Both the position numbers and the translations under genes were made by a program. Shown here in pieces: positions 33,660 through 48,130 of a stretch of 64,000 bases of DNA. Location: the NCBI RefSeq assembly GCF_001625215.2, contig NC_030387.2, positions 34,185,606-34,249,605 of the forward strand, given 5' to 3'. Under the pieces are notes generated by a model, which saw nothing but the letters and a program-made list of their open reading frames with translations, had not been told where the DNA came from and made no database searches. The DNA comes from Daucus carota subsp. sativus (taxonomy: Eukaryota > Streptophyta > Magnoliopsida > Apiales > Apiaceae). The number at the start of each line of letters is the position of its first letter. Within the stretch, counting starts at the first letter, position 1.

Positions 33660-36602
33660 TCTGTTCATAACAGGACATGAGGAACATCGGTATTAGAGAG
33701 ATTAGAGAGTCATAAGAGGTAATGACCAAAATATTTGTCAACAGAGGTACTAACCCATGTCTCCTGCATCTGGAAAGGTGGTTTTCCTCAGACCGGCCTT
33801 AGTTCCTGACATCGATGCGAAGCTGCTGCTATGACTATCACCTGCATGAGCTGCATTTTGTTTATGCATTGAGGTGCATGGAAATTTAAAATCTGTTATT
33901 CATATATCTCATAGTGAGTTACATTTTTAGAGATTTATCGACTGAGAAGTGACGATCAAACATGTAATATAAAAATAAAAAAATAATAACATAAAAATAT
34001 TAAGACACCATAAAAGTGTCTACTTAACAACCATCTATAAAAAAAAACTATTATTTTAAAAATTAATCTTCTATTAAAAATGATACAATATTTCAATACA
34101 TAATTATATTAATTTATATGGAAAATTAGGAAAAAATACAAACACAAATAATAAATAAATTTAAATATTTAACAAAAATATAACTATTATTTTAAAAATT
34201 AATCTTCTATTAAAAATGATACAATATTTCAATACATAATTATATTAATTTATATGGATAATTAGGAAAAAACACAATCACAAACAATATATAAATTTAA
34301 AGATTTAACAAATAGCTGAAATCTCATGTGTTGATGTACTTGACCATACCTGGTCTAAACTGGCTTCCTGAAACATTGTTATCACCAACTTTGTTGAAAG
34401 AATTCAACAAATTTCTCGGTCTTGTACTTGAGTCATTATGATACCAAGCTACAGAGGACAAAAAGCGTTAACAAATTGTGCACACTTGCATTTAAATAAC
34501 ATCATCAGAGTGTTTTATATTAGACACTTACCTGGATGGCGTACCCCTATTTTACAGAATTTTCTTTTCTCATTCTGAAACTGTTAGAACCACAGAATAT
34601 TATTGAACGGCCTTACAGTATTTTTCTTGCCTTTCCAGCGATACTCCTAAAATATAGCAAATGTACAAAGCTATCGATTATAGACTATAACGCAGGTATG
34701 CATATTTATCACTTCAGAGTATGCATATTCATCACTTTTCTTAAAGAATGCAGGTACCAGAGTATGCATATTCATCACTAGAGTTTTTGTTTTGAATTTT
34801 TAAAGAAACATCATGTAAAGGTGTTGGTATGCATCAACCTACATAATATATAGAGGTGGTTTCTTTAGCATTCTAAAGTGTCACTAAAGCAAACATAATA
34901 CAACTGGAATATACCACGGTGTCCAGTAGAAATCTGAATAGTGTTCGGATCACTATTTTCACCCAAATAAGAACCAATAGTTTCAGCATTCATTTTTAAG
35001 TTAGTTCTTTTAGCTCAAGGCCAAATTATACACAACTGATAAAGATAACAATGCAAGACCAAGAAAAGTTGCGCTGTTTTTATGACAATAAGTGATTTTA
35101 TATGTGTAGAATTTAGAACACCAATTGCATCAAAAATACTGTGAAAGTAAGTCCGCAAAGAAGATACCTTTATTATATACTCCTAATTAGACTCGCCGTG
35201 AGGATGGCTCAAGCTAGAATTCGTGGTGTCATAGCATAGGCAAATCTCAGGTGGCCCTCTATTCTAATAGTCGTGGAGTTTGTATTCGTGTCCTGTAGAA
35301 AAAGAGCGGATTCTGAATGTGTGTAATTAGAAGTTCTAGATATGGATGATAGCATGTCTTTTGTGCAGAATATAGCGATTTTCTCATTACCCGTCGAATT
35401 TTATCAGCCAAAGTCCAGTTGGATTGAAGTTACAATCACAATAATATATTTTCATCATTTAAATCAATATTTATTAATAACATGATATACTATCAATGTC
35501 TGAGTCTAGCAGATATATACTCTGGTCTACCCAAAGATAAGAATGCAAATCTCCACTGTTTACTAGGATTAAGTTCCCGAAACAAAACATAAAAATCAAC
35601 ATTAGATGATCCAACACAATGTATGATACACAGTAACAAACATACAAAGAACAGGGATCCAATATCAATCGTTAATTTCGATGGTTAAATAAAACAAAAA
35701 GATCATACCTTCGAGAACTCCTCGTCTGAAATCTGCAATTTCTTTTGAACCCTGTAACTCTTTCATCTAACTTTGTAAGTAGAGCCATTCAAATGTACAG
35801 TCCTCAAACTGCAGCAAAGAGATCAGGATGAAAAAATATTAATAAGGAAAACTTACAGAGTTAGATGTGTAATGAAAGAGTTAACTGCATATCATACGAA
35901 GAATAAACATACATACTTACCGGTAATGAGAAAAGCCAGAGAATTTGTATTGATGGGCCTCAGTTGAACACGCTGGCATGGGCAAAAAAAATAATGATTT
36001 GAGAGGAATGAGCACCTTTATCTCTTAATCTAAATAAACTAATAAAAGAGTTTTATTTCCTGATGGCATTACCTAGATGATGGCGGAAGTATACAGATTT
36101 GCCTGAAAAACAATTCTTATATCTGTATACCCGTGACTCCTCCGTTTGTACAAATTTACATACTCATATCTGTATACCCATGACTCCATTTGAAAAACAA
36201 TGTCTTCCACCCTCCTTTGTTGATTGGATTCTTAATTTTCTGCACACAAAACGTTAACACAAATACATCAAGATATATTAAAATTTAAACATAATAACAG
36301 GCATAGTTTCACAAAATCTTGCACAATTTTATATATCGTTCGGAGATGTGAATAACATGACTTAATTCAAAACAAAAATAAAATTACTCAATTAAGAACA
36401 AATCTAACGAAACTGAGAAAAAACTGTAAGGCGATAAACACACAATCCAATTACCCGGTTTTAAAGTCTGCTGCAAAACAAAATCAGGCAACATATTCTC
36501 CTTGTTCACCATTGTTTTCTGCCTGTATTGACTAAAAACATCTTTGGCATCTTCACGGATAGATCGATGTTTTGAAGAATTTCGAGCATAGGAAGGAGAC
36601 AA
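33660..36602 (-). pseudogene. 5' exons of the broken Helitron-type gene (copy 2)
   Basis: Same exons as in copy 1: 36455-36602, 34350-34448, 33755-33850, and the DNVADDDTNTD exon near 33660. The donor of the first exon has changed from CCAG/GT to CCGG/GT. The gene is otherwise as broken as in copy 1. Confidence 0.55.
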
Positions 36603-36871
36603 CTGCGCGAACGGAACGTGCTCACGACCACCTACAGCGACGATGAATGATTAGTTTATCAATCATTCTCAAATTTTGAATTGTGAGTTTTTCCGCCAGA
36701 AGAAAAGGAGTGTGTGTATACACGCCATGATTTCCGCCAGCAGTTATGCCAGGAAACAGCAAAGGACTGGTCAAAACCCAGTGAAGCACTCTGACCCGAT
36801 AGTAAGAACAAGTCTAATAGGTGTGCTAAATCAAGTCTTAAATTCAAAAATAGGGAATATAGGATAAAATT

Positions 36872-37180
36872 GCACTCCAACATTATGCTAGTGATGTGCT
36901 AAATCACTAGCACAAGCATCCCCTTCCCTATTTTTAGAATATGCTAGCCACTTTTAAACTATTTTTATCATTAAAATATTCATTTCTCTCTCTCCACATC
37001 ATTTCCCTCTTTCCTCCACTCCAAATAGATGGCAGTTGTTTAAATTTAATATTATTATAAAATAGGGAATGGATATAGGGAGTACTATTGGAGCTCATGT
37101 GCTAAATTTTGTGCTAAATCACAAAGACATATTATTTTATAATATTTTTAGGGAACCTCTTAGCATAGTGTTGGACTTGC
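36872..37180. mobile_element. MITE-like element with GCANTCCAACA termini (copy 2)
   Basis: Counterpart of 17415-17723 with the same termini. Confidence 0.55.
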
Positions 37181-37377
37181 TCTAAGAGCATCTCCAGCAG
37201 CATCTTAGCCCATTCCTTAAATATAATATAAAATATTGGATCCTAGTGACTTAAGATAATAATAGCTATTCTCACCTCCAACAATATTCCTTATATTCAT
37301 TCCTTATATACTATTTTATTATTAAAAGTTACCATTATTGCAATAGGTGAAGAGAGAGAACATGTTTGTATTCAAAA

Positions 37378-38631
37378 TCAATATACTTATATAAAGGAGA
37401 AGCGAGGGGCGTGTAGGTTGCGCCTCTCACATCGCTTCGTTCTATTTTTCTAATTTTCTGGAATTTTTGGATAAAAAATATCAAAAATTAGAATTACCTT
37501 TTTTATTTTCGGATATATTGGAAGCATGTTTCAGAATCTGATTTTGTTTCAAATTATCTATAGAATATAGTAGCTTGAAAATTTTAATCTGATTTTGTTT
37601 CAGATTATTTAATTATGGTCAAGAGTAGCACACAAGTCTCTGTGCCTATAAATACCCCTATAGGTTGTAGGGTTTTGAATCATCTAAACACAACCTCCTC
37701 TCTCTCAATACCACAACCCTACTTCTCTCTGGTGATAGTTCTCTTACTCGATTTCTAACTCGGTGGTGCCGTTCTTGTGCAACGATATATGTTTGTTGGT
37801 TATTCTTTTATAATATTTGCAAAAAAATATTATTTATGCAACATTTGCTCGGTTCAAGCACCTTTTAAGTAAAGGTTGTTTATAGGGTATTAAAAAAATA
37901 AAGGTTGTTACAAGCAAAGTTAGTTATAGACCGCTATGTGGGAATCGACAGATCCAAACACGGGAGAAGAATATAATCTTGACATGATATTGATAGATGA
38001 ATCAATAAATAAATTATCAGTGATGTATGTTTGTTGGTTATTCTTTTATAATATTTGTTTTGTTCATCAGACATGTTTGTTGTTGTTAATTTTTATATGA
38101 TTTACTTTGTATACAGGAAAATAATATTATTCATGCATTATATGTTTGCTCCGTTCAAGCAACTTTTAAGTGAAGATTGTTTATAGAGTTTTAAAAAATA
38201 AAGGTTGTTACAGGCAATGGTAATTATAGACCGCTGTCTCACGGATTTAAGTTAGATGTTTTTGTACCCAATCAATCCAAAAAAATTGGAGGAAAGTGAC
38301 AATGTAAGAACATAATTACTTTTCAAAAAAAAAAAAACAAATAAAATTAAGATTCGTCGTGCCTTAAATTGTTAATTACGTGTAGAAATTTATTTTCATT
38401 TTTTCACCATGAATTATGGTCCAATTTTGCAATTTTATATATTAGTATTGGTATTACATCAAGATTTTTATAATATTAATATTAATCATTAATATACTTT
38501 ACAAATATTAATTTTAAATCATTAATATACTATTTATAAACAGCCACAAAATTATTTTATTTTACAAATATTAATATTGAATCATTAATATAATTTTTAT
38601 AGGCCGCCGCAACGCGCGGCTTCTCAACTAG
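37378..38631 (+). mobile_element. Non-autonomous Helitron, forward orientation (copy 2)
   Basis: Counterpart of 17921-19173: A/TC start, GC-rich hairpin, CTAG/T end, 1,254 bp. It is nested in the GAGCATCTCCAGCAGC MITE-like element (about 37181-38808). Confidence 0.88.
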
Positions 38632-38975
38632 TTTATTATAAAATAAGATTTAGGAGAGGAGAGAGGTTCCCTAAAGATAAGGGATGGCTAGTGGATCTTA
38701 GTGATTTAGGGAATCACTAAGATACTGTTGGAGTGGATTATTTTCCCATATTCCTCATATTTTGGTTTAAGACTCCAAATAGGGAAGCTGCTGGAGTTGC
38801 TCTAAGCACCTCCAAGCTCCAGTACAAAATTGTATAGGAAATATCTGGGTCAGATCCGATGGGTTATCAGAAGATCCAGAAAAAAGGAAAATACTGATAT
38901 GCCCAAAAGAGATAGTGTAATGCTAAAAAAGAGGGAGGGTGATTTCAGTAAAAAAGAAAGGCTAGTGCTAGCAAC

Positions 38976-39588
38976 TAGACCAGACAATTCGGTACACGAC
39001 ACGTAAACACGACACGAAAAGTTTAGGTTCGGTTTTCAATATTCGGTACACGAACACGAAAGTACACGAACACGAAAAGTACACGTTACTATTAGTGTCG
39101 GGTTCGGTTTTTGATACGTTACTATTAGTGTCGGGTTCGGTTTTTGATATAAGTACATGAACGACACGAAAGTACACGAACTAAATAAATAAATATAAAT
39201 GAAAAAAATATATTATACATATTTATATATATTCTTTAATCAATTTCAGTTATATTATTTCATTTATGTTATTTTATGAATTTATTATATGTCTAATCTA
39301 TTGTTTGTCACAGAAAAATATAAAAATAATAGATTAATTGTGAAATCTGTGTACTTTCGTGTACAAATGTGTATTTCGTGTACATTTCATCCGGACTGTT
39401 TGTGGTACACGGAAGGTACACGAAATTTTTCGTGTACTTAACGTGTACGGTTCGTGTTGACACGAAATAATTCGGTTCGTGTACGTGTTCCAGAACTGGT
39501 ACACGAAACCGAAACAATTTGGGTTCGGGTTTAGGGTTCAGTACACGAAAACACGAAAGTACACGACACGAACTGTTTGTCAGGTCTA
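38976..39588. mobile_element. hAT-type MITE (copy 2)
   Basis: Counterpart of 19518-20096, CTAGCAAC at 38968-38975 and 39589-39596. It is about 34 bp longer because of an internal tandem duplication of a ACTATTAGTGTCGGGTTCGG-containing unit near 39085-39145. Confidence 0.88.
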
Positions 39589-39652
39589 CTAGCAACTATT
39601 AAGAATAAATTGAAATATTGAATATTGATTGATGTTGAATTGAATTGAATAT

Positions 39653-40681
39653 TATTTTTTTTTATAAACCTTGATTAATAATAAAAGTACAAACAGACTC
39701 AAGGCAGTGACGGCTCAACTAGATTTGAGGCCCTAAGCAAACTTTAACAAGAGGCCTTTTCTATATATAAAAAATAATTTTTATTAAAAATAATGTATAT
39801 TTTAGATTATTATAGAATTATGCACAAAAATTATTTATGATGAGATGATAATTAATTATATTTCTATTTTACACAAAATTTATATACCATTTTATATGTT
39901 GTTTTTTTATTTATTATTAGGTTTATTTGTATATTAATGTAACATTTAAACTAATTAAACATTGAAAAGTACTATAACACAAGAAATAGAAAACACATAA
40001 TATATAATAATGTAAAACTTATGAAAAATTTTGAGCCCCTTTTTAGGGTTGGGGTCCTAAGCGACCGCTTAGCTCGCCTTAGTGTTGAGCCGGCCCTGAC
40101 TCAAGGCAGACTCTACAACCAACTTGAGCCCGAGAATAAAGATAAACTAGTTCCCAGAAAATGGATGCTCATATATGAGCACCACTAACCACCCAAATAC
40201 ATAAACTATATAGCACTGTATTACCATCCATGCTTGTTCACTCTAGTCGCCTCCTCGCTATTTCATTCAGAACCATGCTGAGATGACCTTACAATCTAAA
40301 TCTCCATCCAAGAAGATTTCCCCTAGTCCATATCTTTAGCGTAATAATCATAACTCCCAATATGAAGCTGATAAAGCTCTATGCAGGCCTCCTTTAGCTA
40401 GAGCATCGGCCTCTATGTTGAGCTCTCTAGGAATATAAAATAGACTTAGTGTAGAGTTCAATAAAGATCAAAGATTGTGGATTGATGTTTCGAGTACAAG
40501 CTCATAGATGCACCTTACGGAAAAATCGAATTGCCTCTGTGCAATTTGAGCAGATAGCTACTTGCCCTCCTGGCAATTTATGACTGAGAATTAAGTCCAT
40601 TATGTATTTAATTGCTTCGACTTCCGCATGAAACGCGTTCTTTACCATCACAGGCTTTGAAAAAACATGAATGATCTTGCC
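39653..40681 (-). mobile_element. 5'-truncated LINE 3' end (copy 2)
   Basis: Counterpart of 20161-21189, with the RNase H relic at 40348-40681 (same stop and frameshift) and the hAT insertion at 39705-40098 (ACTCAAGG at 39697-39704 and 40099-40106). Confidence 0.7.
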
Positions 40682-40833
40682 TGTTTTATCAAGAATATTG
40701 ATATTGAATGAATTGAATATTGATATTGAAATATTGAATTGATATTGATTACTAATGGGTTTGGCAGATAAAACTTCAGACCTTTTGTTTAGTGGGCCTG
40801 CGAAATAAGCTAATGACTAGGTTTGCTTCTTTA

Positions 40834-41080
40834 GTGGGTGTTTGGCGGGGCTTTTAAGCTCCGCTTCTGGACTTTTAAGTTGGAAGCACTTATTCGTACC
40901 GTTTGTGTAAAAAGTCGAGAAGCACTTAAAAAAAGCTACGATTCCTAGCTTTTGTTTCATGACTTCTACTTTTTTGCCAAACACTTTAATCACTTATAAG
41001 TCTTAACTAACTTCTAACTTCTACTTCACTTTTTTATTTTAAGCAAGAAGCACTTATTTTAAGCTCAGCCAAACGGCCCC
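40834..41080. mobile_element. Harbinger/Tourist-like MITE (copy 3)
   Basis: Same insertion as in copy 2 (TTA at 40831-40833 and 41081-41083). Shared by copies 2 and 3 only. Confidence 0.88.
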
Positions 41081-41214
41081 TTAGATTTTCGTGGCCCAAT
41101 CAATAACATGATTACATTTTAAGAGGATATGAGATCAATTTGCTACGAACAAAGGTTGTTCAATTTGTTACTATGTAATAAAATATCGAGAAAAATAAGT
41201 TTGATTATATTAAA

Positions 41215-42604
41215 CTAGTTGAGAAGCCGCGCGTTGCGGCGGCCTATAAAAATTATATTAATGATTTAATATTAATATTTGTAGAATAAAATAATTTTAT
41301 GGATGTTTATAAAAAGTATATTAATGATTCAAAATTAATATTTGTAGGATAAAATAAATTTTATATTATGAAAATCTTGATGTAATACCACTAATAATAT
41401 ATAAAATTGCAAAACTGGACTATAATTCATGATGAAAAAATGAAAATAAATTTAAGCACGTAATTAACAATTTAAAGTACGATGAATCTTAATTTTATTT
41501 ATGTTTTTTTTAAAGTAATCGTGTTCTTACATTGTCACCTCCTCCAATTTTTTTGATTGATTGTGCACAATAGGTTGCTTGAACGGAGCAAACAGATAAT
41601 ACATGAATAATTTTTTTCCGTATACAAAATAAATCATATAAAAATTAACAACAACAAACATGTCCGATGAACAAAACAAATATTATAAAATAATAACCAA
41701 CAAACATACCTCACTAATAGTTAATTTATTGACCATCAATATCATGTCAAAGACTTTATTTTTTTTCCCATATTTGGATTTGTCGACTCCTACGTAGCGG
41801 TCTCTAACTACCTTTGCTTGCAACAACTTTTATTTTTTTAATACTGTATAAACAGCCTTCATTTTTCGTTGCAGAAGAACGACACAACCGAGTTAGAAAT
41901 CGAAAGACAACTATCACCAGAGGTAGATAGGGTTGTGATATTGAGAGAGAGGATGTTGTGTTTAGATGATCCAAAATCCTACAATCTATAGAGATATTTA
42001 TAGGTGCAGAGAGACTTATATGCTACTCTTTTCCATAATTAAATAATCTGAAATAAAATCAGATTAAAATTTTCAAGTTTCTATATTCCATAAATAATTT
42101 GAAACAAAATCAGATTCTGAAACTTGCTTCCAATATACCCAAAACTAAAAAAATAGTTCTACTCTTTCCCATAATTAAATAATCTGAAACAAAATCAGAT
42201 TAAAATTTTCAAGTTTCTATATTCCATAAATAATCTGAAACAAAATCAGATTCTTAACCTTGCTTCCAATATACCCAAAACTAAAAAAGGTAGTTATAAT
42301 TTTTGATAATTTTCATTAAAAAATTCTAGAAAATTAGAAAAATAGAACGAAGCGATGTGAGAGGCGCCACATACACGCTCCTCGCTTCTCCTTTATATAA
42401 GTATATAATCTGAAACAAAATCAGATTAAAATTTTCAAATTTCTATATTCCATAAATAATCTGAAACAAAATCAGATTCTGAAATTTGCTTCCAATATAC
42501 CCAAAACTAAAAAAAGTAGTTTTAATTTTTGATAATTTTCATTCAAAAATTATAGAAAATTAGAAAATTAGAACGAAGCGATCTGAGAGGCGCCACGTAC
42601 ACTT
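41215..42604 (-). mobile_element. Non-autonomous Helitron block, reverse orientation (copy 3)
   Basis: Third copy of the block, CTAG at 41215 preceded by A, with the same hairpin and internal repeats and no coding capacity. Confidence 0.7.
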
Positions 42605-43592
42605 GTCAGATAAAACTTGAGACCTTTTGTTTAGTGGGCCTGCGAAATAACCTAATGACTAGGTTTGCTTCTTTAGATTTTCGTGGCCCAATCAATAACA
42701 TCATTACATTTTAATAGGAGGATATGAGATCAATTTGCTACGAACAAAGGTTGTTCAATATGTTATGTAATAAAATATCGAGAAAAATAAGTTTGATTAT
42801 ATTAAATTTGTGTAAGTTGTCAGCAGACAGCTAGTACTCATATAAATGTGTACATTATGTATTTCATGTCTATGTGACTTTTTGCATGTGATTAAAATGT
42901 GTAAAATAGATATTTTTGGTTATTATTTAATGAATAAAATTATGAAATTATATATTTTTATAATATGAGATGATGGAAAATAAGTTTGATTCAACTAAAT
43001 TTGTTTTGAGCCGACTCATGTCTATTTATTTTTTCGAGTGATATAAAATTTATAACATACATGTTTTTGATTATTAGTTTCTAAAATAAAAATGTGAGTT
43101 ATAAACATTTTATTGACCAACATTTGATAAATAAAAACTTTTTTATAATTTAAAATTATGTGTAAAAAATCAAAATAATATGAATAAATTAGTGGAAAAG
43201 AGAAAGAAAAGTGGGTGAAGTGGCAGGAGGGACCCATTGATTTTTAATGTAGAAAAGGAAAATAGTGGAGTAAAAATAGTGTGAAATGAAAAAAAAAGTA
43301 GACAAATGATGGTACCCATTGACAATTTTTGGTAATTTTTTTTTTTGGGTAAATGAGGGCGGCACCTCGTGAGAATTTATAAATAGAAAAGAGAATTTAC
43401 AACGAGAGGACTCCTCTCAACCACCACCTCTAAGAACAGACTCGAAGAGGCAGCACCAACCAAGAAGAAATAAACCAGAATAACAGTAAAAAACAACAAA
43501 ATCTCCAACGGATAAACACCGCGAAAGCTAAGCAAGAAAAGCACTACAAAAGACACAAACTCCTGCCGAGGCAAAAGTTTTTTTTTTTTTTT

Positions 43593-44081
43593 AAGCACTT
43601 GACTGATCGATCCGGTTGCGAAAAATGTGTCTGCCAAGAGTTTGTTGCTGTATTTTACCCTTCTCGTCTTCTTTGCCCTAGGTTTGCAAGCTTCGGCTGA
43701 GACTGATGTTCTTGATGGTATGTTTTTTGATGTTTCTTTATGTTTTACAATGAATCAGTATCTGGACCAATTGGAAACGTTTTCACAAGACTCACAAATC
43801 TCAAAGAAATGCAGGATTTCTTCACCCTGAAGGTATATAAATGACATTGTTGTCTTTGCTGGAACATCTTAATGACATGTATTTTATGTCATTTATATAT
43901 AAAAGTCTTATACAGGTGGGATTCATTGTAAAACGTAAAGAAACATAAAAAAACATACCATCGAGAACATGTCTCAGCCGAAGCTTGCAAACCTAGGGCA
44001 AAGAAGACAAGAAGAGTAAAATACAGCAACAAACTCCTGGCAGACATATTTTTGGCAACCGGATCGATCAGTCAAGTACTT
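43593..44081. repeat. Long inverted repeat (hairpin locus), copy 3
   Basis: Arms 43593-43756 and 43920-44081. Same as copy 2 apart from single changes (for example TTTTTGGCAACC in the right arm). All three hairpins keep the poly-T run just before the left arm. Confidence 0.85.
43627..43832 (+). pseudogene. Two-exon fragment of a secreted-protein gene (copy 3)
   Basis: Exons 43627-43717 and 43759-43832, identical in exon 2 to copy 2. Same missing ATG and same truncation by the inverted arm. Confidence 0.55.
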
Positions 44082-44089
44082 AAACTATA

Positions 44090-44365
44090 CTCCCTCCGTC
44101 CCAGTCCCCACGCATTTCTTTAATTACACTTCATCCAATTTTTGACATTTCAAAACTTACCAAAAAATAATCAATGGGTCCCACTATTTGTCCACTTTTC
44201 TTTTCTTTTCAAACTACTTTTACTCCACTCTTTTCTTTTTATACATTAAAAATCAATGGGTACCGCCACTTCACGCACTTTTCTTTCTTTTTTCCACTAT
44301 TTTATTCATATTTCTTAACCTCCGTGTCCAACCCATTCGATAAAAAATGGGAGGGACGGAAGGAG
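44090..44365. mobile_element. Stowaway MITE (copy 3)
   Basis: Same insertion again, TA at 44088-44089 and 44366-44367. Confidence 0.88.
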
Positions 44366-45060
44366 TATCATTCAATAACGCAGTCTCGGCTGTAGCGAAA
44401 TCAGGCAAAGTGAAAACAGAGAAAAGAATCAATGCAATGACGACGTATAAACCGTAAAGAGTACAAGTAGTAGAGAGGATAGTAAAAGTAGAAAGCAAGA
44501 AAAGGATTAATACAGAGGAGGCGTGAATCTTGAAGAACAAGGAAGCAAATACAGTATAAAATCAGGGAGAAACTTGTTAACTAGAGATACATATGCAGGC
44601 TGAAACGTTTATGTAGTCGCAAAAGCGTGTGAGCACGGAAAGAATATGCACCCCCGTCCGACGCGTGACTTCTCTACCAAACTACCAAAGTATAAGTGAT
44701 GTAAAATGGCCACAAAATTTTATATGATTTTTTATTAAACAAATTTTCTTATGGGTGTTTTCATATCGAACATTAAAGCTTTATTGTCTAAGCGTCCCCG
44801 GTCATCTTTGCATGTGCGAGGGTAGATGGTAAACTTTCTTGAACGAAAGGAACTCCTGGCACCAGCTTTTGTATTCTGATACAATTCGTTATACCAGAAA
44901 GTATCTTGTGACAAAAAAAAAATTCTTTTAAATCAACCAGCTAGCACTGGAAATTAATTTGTATAAGATATTGAAAATTTACCAAATATACTATATTTTT
45001 ATTATCTTCCAAAAATATTTACGAAAATATTATATGTGACTATAAGTAATTATATATAAA

Positions 45061-47254
45061 TTTTTTTTAATACGATCAGTAATCAAATACAAAGCAAATT
45101 TTTTTTGAAAAAATTTGGAGTTACTTTCTATTGCATTATATGTTAACTTCTCCGGTCACTTATTTGCAACACAATTTATTTATTAAAAAATTCAGAAAAA
45201 TGAAAGTTTTGCATATTTTTAATAAAATATTTTGAATAAATTAAAAAAAAGGGGAGAGTATATTTTTCAAAAAAGAGTATTTTATAAAATCTATTATATT
45301 AATAATAGCCCAACATGGGGCATCCACTAACATCCATTTCTTTCATACCACTGTGCTAACTTGACATTTGTGTTTTACTACCATACATATAATATGTATG
45401 CGTCGTGTGAACAAAAAAATATTTAATATTTTATTTTGAGAAACTTAATAAGTTGAAAGAGTTGATAGAACTTAAATAAGTTAATATTTAATATTATTTC
45501 AATTCATAAATTCAAGTTGTCTAGACATCTAAAACGTTTCAACATGATTGTTTTTGAGCTAATTATATTGACATCAAAATCATCTAATTTTAAATTATTC
45601 ATACCTTATGAGACCGATTAAATTTCAAAATACAAATATGTCTAATATATTCATATTTAAAATACTCATGAAATACTAAGCAAATTATACGCGCGCGCGC
45701 ACACACACTAAATTAAACTACTAATTTAAATCGCAAGACATTTAATTCATTTGAAAAGACTAATTTATTCTTGTAATTTGATAAAATTTAACTTCATGAA
45801 TCCACTAAACTTTACCTCTTTTTTACCACTATGTCAAATGATATTTGTATTCTAATATAATACATATAATATGTATATGCCATGTGAACAAAAAAATATT
45901 TGACATTTTATTTAGACAGACTTAAATACCATCAATTTTCAATAATGATTTTATTTTTTATATTTATTAATATATAATATATCATCTAATAATATAAATT
46001 TATAATAAATGATTTGTAGTCTATTTTTTATTTATAGAGATAATTTCTGTATCATAAAAGTGACTGGATTAAAAATCGTAAATTCTGAAAATATATTATT
46101 TAAGAATAATTTGTCTCAGTCTGAGATAACGTTGTCTTTAAAAGAAACAGTTGCGGAAATGGTACATGAATTCAACCCGATTTGTGCTAATATATCATTT
46201 TATATTTAAATGATGGTTACTTTTGAAAATGATGCGTTCTCGAATGCAGCATATGGCCAATAACGTTACATTCACCTGCATTTCGCCTATATAAAGCACT
46301 ACAATTGAATATTAATTAGTATTTTATCATGTACGTGTACGTAGATATGATAATATCTATATATTTAGTAATTAAAACTTCAATCATGAATAGATGATTA
46401 ATCAGATTCATAGACAAAATATGTTTGACTGAAATTTTTCCGATAGGTAAAAAATCAAGTAAAATCATCTATAGAATGAGAAATGAAAATTGGTATGATT
46501 GTTATGATTGATATATACATACTGAACTAGCTTATAAGATTAAAATAACAAAAATCAATTTTGTGTGTTAAGATTTATGAAAAAAAATATATAAAAAAAT
46601 GGTCATTCTTTCCCCATATCATATAATTAAGTAATCGTAACTTAATTATCTTTAAATTAGTTTTCATTTAAATTATACATCTTTTTTAGTCTAATAATTG
46701 GATTATGTTTCGTTTTAAATATATTAGATGATTATTAAAAATTAACAAACAAACTAAATGAATTAAAACATGAATTTGTGTTTATACAAGATAAAATTTA
46801 AAAATAATGTAGATGATTCGACTGTACATAAATGTATGAGTTGTACTGATTTGCACTATTGATCAAATATGTCGAAAGTACAAATCGTCCGTCTTAGATT
46901 TGATTAGAATAATGAGTGTATATTTGTTTTTCTTGCCTTTGGTGGTACAATCTTTATAGGAATCATTTTTGTCAAGTTAATTTCTATAATTTAGATGATA
47001 TACTTAAATATTGTATTTGACATGTAGTATGTCATTGCGAATACAGTATCTTATATCACTTAAATACATGTAAAGCCGTGTAAAACATACTTTTCATACT
47101 ATACTTTAGAGCGGAATATAATTGACTATAACTAAATATATTATATTGTCGATTACGATACACTAACTTATAACTCGTATGATATATACACGTGTGTATT
47201 TAAATTGCTAATAATTTTCTCATATGTGTTAAAATTAATAATTTATTTGGATAT
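45061..47254. other. Region C, left part (copy 3)
   Basis: Follows copy 2 (25561-27759) closely. AT-rich, no gene. It ends at the TAT target of the CACTA insertion. Confidence 0.7.
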
Positions 47255-47269
47255 CACTACTAGAAAAAA

Positions 47270-47800
47270 GGGCTTAGACATCGGCTAAAAACCGATGTCT
47301 ATTGAAAACAGGACCGATGTCTTCGCATGTGATGTAAAAGGTAGGGGTCTTAGACATCGGTTTATGACCGATGTCTAGAACCACCTTTCACAGCAGTTCT
47401 ACTAAAGAACCAGATGTCTATGCATTGAAAATCATCTTTTTTTACATGATTCTAATATGAAATATGGTAATAATAGAGGCTGAATATGATCTTAAACATG
47501 AGACACACAAGAGAAAAATGAACACATTTGCAGTGGAACTGATGTAATATTCATTTTTAACATCAGTTACCTAAACTAACCGATGTAAATTACTTTTTTT
47601 CACATCATCTGTTTAAATTAGACGATGTCTATGTTCGTCTTTCACATCAGTTCTTTATTTCAGTTGATGTCTATAGTTTTCTTTTACATCATCTCTTTAT
47701 ATCGGTTGATGTCTATAGTGTTTTTTTACATCAGGTTACTTTTAAATCCATTGTCTTTCTGTAGTTTAGACATCAGTTTTTCAAAGAAGTGATGTCATTT
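47270..47800. repeat. CACTA subterminal repeats (left), ACATCGG family
   Basis: Repeated GACATCGGT / ACCGATGTCT and looser ACATCAGTT / GATGTCTATAG words in both orientations, starting 15 bp from the terminus. They become more degenerate inward. Confidence 0.85.
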
Positions 47801-48130
47801 CACATTTTTTAGTCCATGTTCCACCTGCTTATATAACATGCCCAAATGTAAAATTAAAATCTCAAAACAAATCAACAATCAAATTTCCCAAGCAACAATA
47901 TCACCAATTACCAAACATATTTGCATTAATCCACCAACTAATTACATAATTCACCAACAAGCAATACTAGTACTGATGCCAACTAATTCAAATTATCCAC
48001 AACACAACCAATACTAGTAGTACTTCAATTCACAAGTCTGCATTGCCATTAACTACACATTATACTCCCAAAATCAGCAGTAGACTTCTAAACGAAACCT
48101 AAAGTCAGATTACTCCTAAAGTCATTGCAA
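47801..48130 (-). other. 3' UTR of the Ulp1-like gene
   Basis: AT-rich, no ORF. It lies between the stop codon of the protease-like gene (48131-48133) and the left subterminal repeats and probably contains the polyadenylation region. Confidence 0.4.

Larger units (their letters stand above)
21190..40681 (+). repeat. Tandem segmental duplication, copy 2 (most complete)
   Basis: A full 19,492-bp unit between two TGTTTTATCAAG junctions. It is the best guide to the unmodified structure because it lacks the three CACTA insertions; its only obvious private insertion is the hAT MITE at 30655-31335. It also has a private 17-bp deletion that removes the Helitron hairpin near 28318. Confidence 0.93.
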
